Source: Sphingomonadales bacterium 32-65-25
GTDB taxonomy: Bacteria > Pseudomonadota > Alphaproteobacteria > Sphingomonadales > Sphingomonadaceae
Length of the DNA: 64,000 nucleotides
Assembly (NCBI GenBank): GCA_002280855.1
Contig: NCEU01000002.1
Span: 182,102 to 246,101 of the forward strand
Reading direction: 5' to 3'
Shown: positions 58,030 through 64,000 of the stretch, in pieces
How positions within the stretch are numbered: the stretch's first letter is position 1
Layout: every line of letters starts with the position of its first letter
Program-made: the position numbers and the translations under genes
The notes under the pieces: generated by a model
Told to the model about the DNA's origin: nothing
Seen by the model: only the letters and a program-made list of their open reading frames with translations
The model's database searches: none

Positions 58030-60390
58030 TTGCGCACCATTCCTTCAGCCGGCCTGCTTGGCAGCGCCGCACTTGTCCTGTCGGCACCGGCGATGGCCGA
58101 AGAGGTGCGGCTCGAGACCGAGGCCGACGCCCCCATTATCGTTACCGCGCGGCAGCGACCGGAAGATGCGCAGGACGTGCCCGCTGCACTTTCTGTGCTG
58201 GACACCAACTGGCTGGAACAATCCTACACACTCAATACCCGCGACCTGACGACGCTGGTGCCCGCGCTCAACTATTCCTCGGCCAATCCGCGCAACACCG
58301 CCTTCACAATTCGCGGTCTGGGATCAAGCGTGGTGGCGGTGAGCCAGGCGAACGACGGGCTTGAGCCGGGCGTCGGCTACTATGTCGACGGCGTCTATCA
58401 CGCGCGGCCCGCGACGGCCGCCTTCGACTTTTCCGATATCGAACGGATCGAGGTGCTGCGCGGTCCGCAGGGCACGCTGTTCGGCAAGAACACGACCGCG
58501 GGCGCAATCAACATCGTCTCCGCCGCGCCGAGCTTCACGCGCGGGGTTAATGCCGAGCTGAGTGTGGGCGAACGCCAGTTCGTGCAGACGCGGGTCTCAG
58601 CGACGGGACCGATCGCGGGCAACAGGCTCGCATTCCGCCTGTCCGGCACGCTCACCCGGCGCGACGGCGTGCTGCGCAACATCGTCAACGGGCGCGACCC
58701 GAATACGCTCGGCGCGCAGGCGGTGCGGGGGCAACTGCTGTGGCAGCCGTCGAGCGATGTCCGGCTCCGGGTGATCGCCGACTTCGCCAACTTTGACAGC
58801 GAATGCTGCACGCAGGTTTTCCTCCGCATCGGCACGTCTTTGCGTCCTGCGGCCCGCCAGTTCCCCGCGCTCGCGGCGGCGGCGGGCTATGCCCCGCCCA
58901 GCACCAACCCCTATGACCGGCTCACCGACATTGATGCGCCACTGGCGGTCAAGACCAGCGAGGGCGGGGTCAGCGCAACCGCGGACTGGGACATCGGAGC
59001 GGCCACCGTCACTTCAATCAGCGCGTGGCGGTTCTGGAACTGGGACGCGGCGAACGACCGCGACTATACCGGCCTGCCGATCCAGCTGATCCAGCGCATC
59101 CCCTCGCGGCAGGCCCAGATCAGCCAGGAACTGCGGATCGCCTCCAACGGCGAGGGCGCGTTCAAATACGTCGCGGGTCTCTACTACTTCCGGCAGGTGC
59201 TGACCGGGCAGCCCAACAGCGTGTATGGCCCCTATGGCGCGCCGTGGCTGATCGGCCCGACCACGGGCTCGAATGCGACACCGGTGCCGGCAAACCTGCT
59301 CGACGGCTATGGACAGACAGGCGACACGCGCTTTGCGACCAACAGCTATGCTGCCTTTGCCGAGGTGAACTGGCGGATCCTGCCGAGCCTCACGCTGACC
59401 GGGGGGTTGCGCTACACCTACGAGACCAAGGAAGGCGATTACAGCACGCGGGTGTTCGGCGGGCCGCCTACAACCTCGCCCGCGCTGATCAACGCGCGCC
59501 TCGGCGTGCTGCGACCGCAGACCTATTCCGCGCGCGATCGCGACGGCAGCCTTTCGGGCCGCGCCAACGTTGCGTGGCAGCCCAGCGATGAAGTGCTGCT
59601 CTACGCCAGCGTCGCGCGGGGTTTCAAATCGGGCGGGATCAACATGTCGGGACTGCCGCTCGATGCGAACAACCAGCCAGCGCTGCCGACTGCAGTTGTG
59701 GAACCGGAACGCAACACGACGTGGGAGGCCGGGATCAAGTCGACCCTTTGGGACGGGCGCCTGACGCTCAACCTCGCCGCCTTTCACACCACCGTCAGCG
59801 ATTTTCAGGCGACAGTGGTGGATTCGAGCCAGACCGTGGCGCTGCGCGGCTATCTGTCCAACATCCCGGAGGTGCGCGTGCAGGGCATCGAGGCCGATGC
59901 TCGGCTGCAAATTGGCAACCTTACGCTGGTCGGCGCGCTGGCCTATGGCGATGGCACTTACACCGACTATCCCGCGGGGCCTTGCCCGCTCGAACCGCAG
60001 ACCGCGGCGACCGCGGCCTGCGACCTTACCGGCAAACGGCTGGCGGGCCTGCCGCGTTGGTCCGAGACGCTGAGCGCCGACTACGCTGTGCCCGCTGGCG
60101 CAGGCGCGGTCTTCGTCCATGCCGACAGCAACTGGCGCAGCGGCTATTTCGGCGACCCGACCCTTTCGCGCTTCACGTTGATCGAAGGCTACAACCTCAC
60201 CAATGCCAGCGTCGGCTACAGGCGCGAGGACTCACAAGGCAAGGGCTGGGAGATCGCGATCTTCGCACGCAACCTGCTTAATGCGGACTATATCCAGAAC
60301 CTGACGATCCAGGCGGGCAATTCGGGGCTGATCCTCGGCACGCCCAGCGATCCGCGCACTGTCGGGGTGACCTTCAGGCTGCGGCGCTAG
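58030..60390 (+). CDS. TonB-dependent outer-membrane receptor
   Basis: The 786-residue protein has a signal peptide (LLGSAALVLSAPAMA), a TonB-box-like start (DAPIIVTARQRPEDAQDVPAALS) and a plug domain. The plug ends in VGYYVDGVYHARPATAAFDFSDIERIEVLRGPQGTLFGKNTTAGAINI, split over residues 115-165. A beta barrel follows and ends in an aromatic/basic terminal strand (TVGVTFRLRR). The TTG at 58030 is preferred because AGGGGG lies four bases upstream; TTG 58006 is also in frame and would abut the operator. The likely ligand is linked to ModE control: molybdate, tungstate or a carrier of them (inference). Confidence 0.87.
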   Translation: MRTIPSAGLLGSAALVLSAPAMAEEVRLETEADAPIIVTARQRPEDAQDVPAALSVLDTNWLEQSYTLNTRDLTTLVPALNYSSANPRNTAFTIRGLGSSVVAVSQANDGLEPGVGYYVDGVYHARPATAAFDFSDIERIEVLRGPQGTLFGKNTTAGAINIVSAAPSFTRGVNAELSVGERQFVQTRVSATGPIAGNRLAFRLSGTLTRRDGVLRNIVNGRDPNTLGAQAVRGQLLWQPSSDVRLRVIADFANFDSECCTQVFLRIGTSLRPAARQFPALAAAAGYAPPSTNPYDRLTDIDAPLAVKTSEGGVSATADWDIGAATVTSISAWRFWNWDAANDRDYTGLPIQLIQRIPSRQAQISQELRIASNGEGAFKYVAGLYYFRQVLTGQPNSVYGPYGAPWLIGPTTGSNATPVPANLLDGYGQTGDTRFATNSYAAFAEVNWRILPSLTLTGGLRYTYETKEGDYSTRVFGGPPTTSPALINARLGVLRPQTYSARDRDGSLSGRANVAWQPSDEVLLYASVARGFKSGGINMSGLPLDANNQPALPTAVVEPERNTTWEAGIKSTLWDGRLTLNLAAFHTTVSDFQATVVDSSQTVALRGYLSNIPEVRVQGIEADARLQIGNLTLVGALAYGDGTYTDYPAGPCPLEPQTAATAACDLTGKRLAGLPRWSETLSADYAVPAGAGAVFVHADSNWRSGYFGDPTLSRFTLIEGYNLTNASVGYRREDSQGKGWEIAIFARNLLNADYIQNLTIQAGNSGLILGTPSDPRTVGVTFRLRR

Positions 60391-60784
60391 GGTCGCCCTG
60401 AGCGAGCCCCTCGCTGCGTTTCGGGGGGCGCGGTGCGGAGAGCAGGTGCGCGGCGATCGCGTCAAACCCGGCGCTGCCGGCCCGCTCCGCGGCGCCTTGC
60501 AGCTGCCGGTATTGGGCCAACACCTCCTCGCCCAGCGGCGTCAGGTGTGCGCCAGCCTTCTGGTTGCCCGGCGTGGTTGCCACGAGTGGCCCCTGCCAGC
60601 ATCGGTTCATGGCATCGACCAGCAGCCAGGTGCGGCGGTAGCTCATCCCCATCGCGCGCCCCGCGGCCGAGATCGAGCGATGTCCGGCAATGGCATCGAG
60701 CAGTTCGGCCTTGCCGGGGCCCAACGCAATCTCGTCGCCGCACATGATCTGGATCTTGAGTTTGAGAGGGGATGAGCGAGGCAT
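60374..60784 (-). CDS. ModE-like winged-helix regulator, DNA-binding domain only
   Basis: The 136-residue protein matches the ModE N-terminal domain: KAELLDAIAGHRSISAAGRAMGMSYRRTWLLVDAMN is the HTH, followed by the GGxxGGG-like wing replaced here by TPGNQKAGAHLTPLGEEVLAQYRQLQ. The molybdate-binding TOBE (Mop) domains of full ModE are absent. It may therefore sense another way or rely on a partner. ATG 60784 gives MPRSSPLKLKIQIMCGDE. It is convergent with the TonB receptor gene and overlaps its last 17 bases. Confidence 0.82.
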   Translation of the reverse strand: MPRSSPLKLKIQIMCGDEIALGPGKAELLDAIAGHRSISAAGRAMGMSYRRTWLLVDAMNRCWQGPLVATTPGNQKAGAHLTPLGEEVLAQYRQLQGAAERAGSAGFDAIAAHLLSAPRPPKRSEGLAQGDPSAAA

Positions 60785-61056
60785 GGCGAAAATGTAACTG
60801 CTCGCTGCTTGCGGTCTACTCCTAATCGAACAACGGATTGGCTGAACGCCGCCCTTCCGCTTCCCACCCATCTTCGGTCATGAGCGAGGTCGACGCGCGA
60901 TCCCGAAACCGGAATGGCGGATTCTAGCGAAACCAGACATTGAGCGCTTCGGTCGGGAATGACTGGGCTTGGGTCGTAAGCCGAAGCTCCGCTTCTGACA
61001 GAAACTGATGGCATGCTGCCATCCCCTAGGTTGGCACGCTTTAAACGGAAAGCTGA
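60785..61056. other. Intergenic stretch, no gene seen
   Basis: These 272 bases separate the ModE-like gene from the HGG-type gene. Around 60920-61000 the DNA contains a phrase (ATTGAGCGCTTCGGTCGGGA and neighbours) of a kind I have the impression recurs between genes in sphingomonads, but this could not be checked. No ORF with support lies here. Confidence 0.4.
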
Positions 61057-61374
61057 TTATCGGAGAACATCGGCTTTGGGCTTCCGTCCGCGCCACCTCC
61101 CCCCACTTGCGAGACCGAGGGCAAACGATAGTGCTTCCAGTTCCCGTAGTTCGGCAAGCCTCCGGCTGCTTTCGGCCTTTGCCTCCAGCGTCTCCCCGCC
61201 ATGCCTATACTGCGGGTGGTTGGCACCTCGCTTGACCGTCTCCGGCCTTCGGGAGCCGTGATAACGGCAAACAGCCGTGCCAAACGCGGCAGGGTTGCGG
61301 CACCGATCACCCCGCGCCTTGCACTTGGCTGCGCAGCGCTGCGTCTTGCCTGAGGTGATGTTTGGAAGGGGCAT
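61057..61374 (-). CDS. Small Cys/His-rich protein of phage/plasmid type (HGG motif)
   Basis: The 105-residue protein has CAAKCKARGDRCRNPAAFG followed by AVCRYHGSRRPETVKRGANHPQYRHGGETLEAKAE. The Cys/His pattern suggests zinc binding. Similar small proteins (C..RC..PA.....CR.HGG) are frequent in phages and integrated elements of alphaproteobacteria, with unknown role. ATG 61374 is supported by GGAAGG-type purines only weakly. It supports the reading of this region as a mobile island. Confidence 0.65.
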   Translation of the reverse strand: MPLPNITSGKTQRCAAKCKARGDRCRNPAAFGTAVCRYHGSRRPETVKRGANHPQYRHGGETLEAKAESSRRLAELRELEALSFALGLASGGRWRGRKPKADVLR

Positions 61375-61485
61375 CGACGGGTCTTGTTACATTACATCAG
61401 CCGAGGTGCGGGCTGGACGGACGGCGGCTGAATTGTTCGCTGACCTCATGAAAGGAAGATGCTCAAGCCTCCTACCATGAGAATG

Positions 61486-61600
61486 TTGAGCACCTTGAGT
61501 ATCTTGATCATCTTCTCCCTCTATAACACCCCCAAGGCACTCAAGGTGATCAAGGTGCTCAAGATCACCATGGTAGCCAAGGTGATCATCTTGGCCATCC
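61486..61600. repeat. Cluster of short direct and inverted repeats around CACCTTGA
   Basis: The motif CACCTTGA / TCAAGGTG and close variants (GATCACC, AAGATCA) occur repeatedly. A perfect 12-bp inverted pair is TGAGCACCTTGA (61487-61498) and TCAAGGTGCTCA (61550-61561). Both strands carry short open frames through it, giving L-K-V/I repeats on one and H-L-D/E repeats on the other. Confidence 0.7.
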
Positions 61601-61601
61601 A

Positions 61602-61979
61602 TCAGGGCAGGCGCTCGTCGGCATGGTTGCATGCGGTACTCGGGTAACCAAAACAGCGCTCAGGGACCAGATTGATCCTCCAGTTGCCACAGGACGACTG
61701 CGTTACCTTCAGTTCGCCGCGCTGGGATGGCCGTGTGTATCCCTTGCGGTCGTCGCCCAACCAACGGCGTTCGATGGGGTGAAGGGTAATCTCGCCATGC
61801 CCTGCTTCCCACTTATCAATCGCTTGTATGGCATCAAGTGCCTCAAAAAAGATGTTGTCCACCATGCGGTCATCGATAACGGCCCGCCAAAAAGGCATCT
61901 GCTCAAACACTTTAACCATGCTGCCATCATCAAGATGGCGGGTGTATTCGCCGTCTCCCGGCTCTTTCCATTTATTCAT
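61602..61979 (-). CDS. Hypothetical protein of the island
   Basis: The 125-residue protein starts MNKWKEPGDGEYTRHLDDG, with a GCGGAG Shine-Dalgarno eight bases upstream. It contains GEITLHPIERRWLGDDRKGYTRPSQRGELKVTQSSCGNWRINL. It is soluble and charged, with no recognised family. Its start overlaps the end of the ATPase fragment upstream by eight bases, so it belongs to the same operon as the broken primase gene. Confidence 0.6.
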   Translation of the reverse strand: MNKWKEPGDGEYTRHLDDGSMVKVFEQMPFWRAVIDDRMVDNIFFEALDAIQAIDKWEAGHGEITLHPIERRWLGDDRKGYTRPSQRGELKVTQSSCGNWRINLVPERCFGYPSTACNHADERLP

Positions 61980-62820
61980 CGAAAATACTCCGCAATACCC
62001 AGTTCCAGCCGCTGTCAACCTTATTGGACTTGACCCTGAGGTCGGTTTTGGCGCGGTTCAATGTAGCGGCACTAATGCCCGCAACTTTCGCGGCGTCCTG
62101 GACCTCAGCCGCAGGCTTGGCGCCCTCGGCAAGCTGGTTGATCAGGAACTCCTTTGCTTCATCCAGCGCGCTCCGCTCTTTGGGCTTGGGTGGGTTCAGC
62201 AAGTCGGTGGTCGAACGGTTGCTTGTCCCCAACCATTCAATGAAGGGTGCCTTGATTGGGCCCGACCCGTAATTCAGCAGGGTTTCAGAGACCCGGTACT
62301 CGAAGCCGAGGCGGTCATTTCCGAGGTTGTTCTTTACCGGTAGCATAAAGCGACGGCGAGACGACTCTTCCTCCGCGACCAAGAACGCTGCGCGAGGCGC
62401 TGCGATCCAAGCAGTGGACCCGCCGAAACGCTGCTGCGCTCCGCCGTCACTACGCTTGTTAAGGTGCACGACCAGTAGGACCAGCGCACCGGTATCATGC
62501 GCGAGCTTTGTGAGCGGTGCCAGCACCTTACGAACGTCTGACTCCTTGTAGGCATCAACCTTAGGGCCAAGGTAGGCAGACGGTGGGTCGATGATGATGA
62601 GACGCACATCGCCGATTTCTTCGGCCCTGATGCGCAGCGCCGCAACATCGGTATCAAGCTGGAATAGGTCGACCTGCTGACCTTCGCGAGCCACGCCTTC
62701 GACGATATAGACTTTCGTGGTGTCCGCCCCTGCTGCATCGAGCCGGGGACGGATCGTATGGGCTGCATCATCTTCGTTGGCGAGGATGATCACGCTTCCC
62801 GTGATCTTCGGCTTAGACAT
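61972..62820 (-). pseudogene. C-terminal half of a split primase/RepA-like ATPase
   Basis: The 282-residue frame from ATG 62820 lacks a Walker A motif but carries the rest of a RepA/RecA-like ATPase. It has VIILANEDDAAHTIRPRLDAAGAD, the Walker B region RLIIIDPPSAYLGP, the sensor LVLLVVHLNKRSDGGAQQRFGGSTAW and a C-terminal winged-helix-like part. The missing N-terminal half, including Walker A, is the preceding gene in another frame, overlapping by eight bases. The two parts together form one normal protein, so this is either a frameshifted gene or one expressed by frameshifting. Confidence 0.7.
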
Positions 62821-63904
62821 CGGGGAGGCCCTCCCCGGTAGTGATTGCAGCAGCGAGCTTGATCGCAATTTGTGACTTACCCATGCCGGGCTGACCGCCA
62901 ATCACAACCATCATCCCCATAGGGATTGCGCCTTCAATGAGCCACTCGACAGGCTGCGGCTCGATGTCCGAAGCACGCTGGGTGATGAGGCCCCTCGGCG
63001 TGATAGTTACCCGTGCAGAAGCGTCGTTCTTGAACTCCAGCTTGGCGAAAATCTCTTCTTCCCGGGGGATATCCCCCGTGTAACCTGCTTCCCGAGCCTT
63101 AAAGACCAAGGTCCCAAAACGGACGGCCTTCTCTCGGTCCGGGTCGTAGCTATCCCAAACCGTGTGGAAGGCAGCTTCATCCCATGAAGCACCCCCTGCG
63201 CTCCAGTCAGCGGCAAGCTTCTCAGCGTTGCTGAGCCCAGAGGCGGCCAAGGCCCAGCAGATATTACGCCAAATATCATAATCGCAATCGGGGTCGATTG
63301 CGCCAAGCATCGCCTTGACCAGTGCAACGTTTTCAGGAGTGTCGGGAATGCCAGCAGGCAGTGCCTTAGGCGGCTTCTGGGGCGGTGGCGGCAACTTCGA
63401 CAGCGCGGTGCTAATGGCGGCATGGAAGGACGTAAGATCGGTGTAACCGTCTTTCACCTTATGCACGACAGTAGCGACAGGTTTGTCCGGGCTTCGGTAG
63501 TTGTGGGTGCCGGGTACCCGAAGAATACGTGCTGCGTCCGCGGTGATAGGGTCCGCATCAAGGCTCATGCGCTCGGCCAGCTCCTGAAGGTCGTCTGCGA
63601 CCGGCTGCCAGTCAGCCTTCGAGATAGAGCTGGGCAGCACCCAGAAGGCCTGCGCCCCATGACCGGTCATGTGAACGAAGTTCAGTTTGGGGAGACCTGC
63701 GTTGGCAACAAAGGTCTTGATCCCCGCCAACGCTTCGTCAGGCGTGCCATAAGGGCCCTTGCCGTGGGCATCGACATCGAGCCAGAACGACTTCAGCGAG
63801 ACGGCATTGACGGCCTCGCGACTGGAACCGGGAGGGAAGGTAGCCATGCTGCCCCAGATGTTCGCGTTGCCGAGGTTATCGGCAATCAGCTCGATCGCTT
63901 CATC
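62813..63904 (-). pseudogene. N-terminal part of a primase/RepA-like ATPase, cut by an IS66-type element
   Basis: The frame is open from the IS boundary at 63904 (first codons DEAIELIADNLGNANIWGS) to a TAA at 62813; the ATG at 63847 is probably internal. It shows a prim-pol-like segment (FWLDVDAHGKGPYGTPDEAL; VHMTGHGAQAFWVLP; ADAARILRVPGTHNYR) and a PriCT-type segment (DYDIWRNICWALAASGLSNAEKLAADW). The Walker A motif GGQPGMGKSQ lies just before the stop. Such proteins replicate phages and integrative elements. Both the IS insertion and the frame change indicate loss of function. Confidence 0.75.
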
Positions 63905-64000
63905 GTAAGCGGTGGCTGGCCCCCGTTGTGCCGGTCAGCTTGACTTTTTCGGGTAATTCCACGGCATGAGCTCGTCGATGCGAGCGGCGGGGTGGCCGTT
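63905..64000 (-). mobile_element. Right end of an IS66-family insertion sequence
   Basis: The sequence starts GTAAGCGGTGGC at 63905, matching the GTAAGCG tip typical of IS66-family terminal inverted repeats. It continues to the window edge with the end of a transposase frame. The element sits inside the primase frame. Only one end is visible, so target duplication and completeness cannot be judged. Confidence 0.75.
63935..64000 (-). CDS. IS66 family transposase, C-terminal fragment (runs off window)
   Basis: The last 21 residues read NGHPAARIDELMPWNYPKKSS before TGA. HPxxRIDELLPW is the characteristic C terminus of IS66 TnpC transposases. The stop lies 30 bp inside the terminal inverted repeat boundary, as expected. 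Only the end is in the window. Confidence 0.75.
   Translation of the reverse strand, partial: NGHPAARIDELMPWNYPKKSS

Noticed and set aside
61387..61632. His/Asp-rich 81-codon minus frame
   Set aside because: Its composition follows from the repeat cluster and no start signal supports it; kept as a repeat, not as a gene.

Overview
The window is GC-rich chromosomal DNA from an alphaproteobacterium, most likely Sphingomonadales. The evidence is the gene content: a UPF0262 gene next to dcd, a DUF2948 gene overlapping murA, a short PopZ next to valS, a ccmC-ccmD-ccmE run, an atpHAGDC cluster without F0 genes, and several small proteins of a type I associate with sphingomonads. Genus cannot be fixed from this alone. 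Most genes are tightly packed, with ATGA or TGATG overlaps and frequent GTG or TTG starts.

Layout. 1-5.7 kb is the end of the ribosomal protein / alpha operon (rplO partial, secY, adk, rpsM, rpsK, rpoA, rplQ) followed by secB and a strong terminator. 5.8-9.4 kb holds murJ-trpS, a Gly/Trp-rich DUF4136-type lipoprotein and a tiny membrane peptide. 9.4-15.1 kb (minus strand) holds a secreted hypothetical protein and the F1 ATP synthase genes. 15.1-16.6 kb holds a small membrane protein, a GIY-YIG nuclease gene enclosed by two inverted arms of about 104 bp, and an HTH protein. 16.7-27.5 kb carries a DUF2306-like membrane protein, a patatin-type lipase, an M20 peptidase, radA, a CvpA-type protein, cysS, an IscU-like protein, a CPA2 antiporter and a stand-alone CheB-type esterase. 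27.7-38.9 kb carries a molybdopterin oxidoreductase with its cytochrome b partner, corA, two serine hydrolases, UPF0262-dcd, rarD, murA, a DUF2948 gene, bioY and ccmCDE. 39-43 kb holds valS, popZ, an isoaspartyl methyltransferase-like gene and tRNA-Cys. 43-56.2 kb holds a Tat amidase with madLM (malonate transport), a DUF3604 / parvulin / HupE-UreJ triad, a dipeptide epimerase, glnD and methylmalonyl-CoA mutase.

After the mutase terminator (about 56.35 kb) the character changes. There is a hairpin-forming repeat, a low-GC orphan gene, a perfect 12-bp tandem repeat, about 1 kb without a credible gene, a TonB-dependent receptor paired with a ModE-like regulator and a ModE-box-like palindrome, then phage- or plasmid-like genes. 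These include a primase/ATPase gene that is split by a frame change and cut by an IS66-type element whose right end lies at 63905. I read 56.4-64 kb as a genomic island.

The observations I would follow first are (1) the GIY-YIG gene as a possible REP-like mobile cassette with structure-conserving inverted arms, (2) the TonB receptor / ModE / operator unit as a possible oxyanion or metal uptake system, and (3) the DUF3604-parvulin-HupE triad as an uncharacterised envelope module. All functional calls come from reading the sequence; no database search was run.
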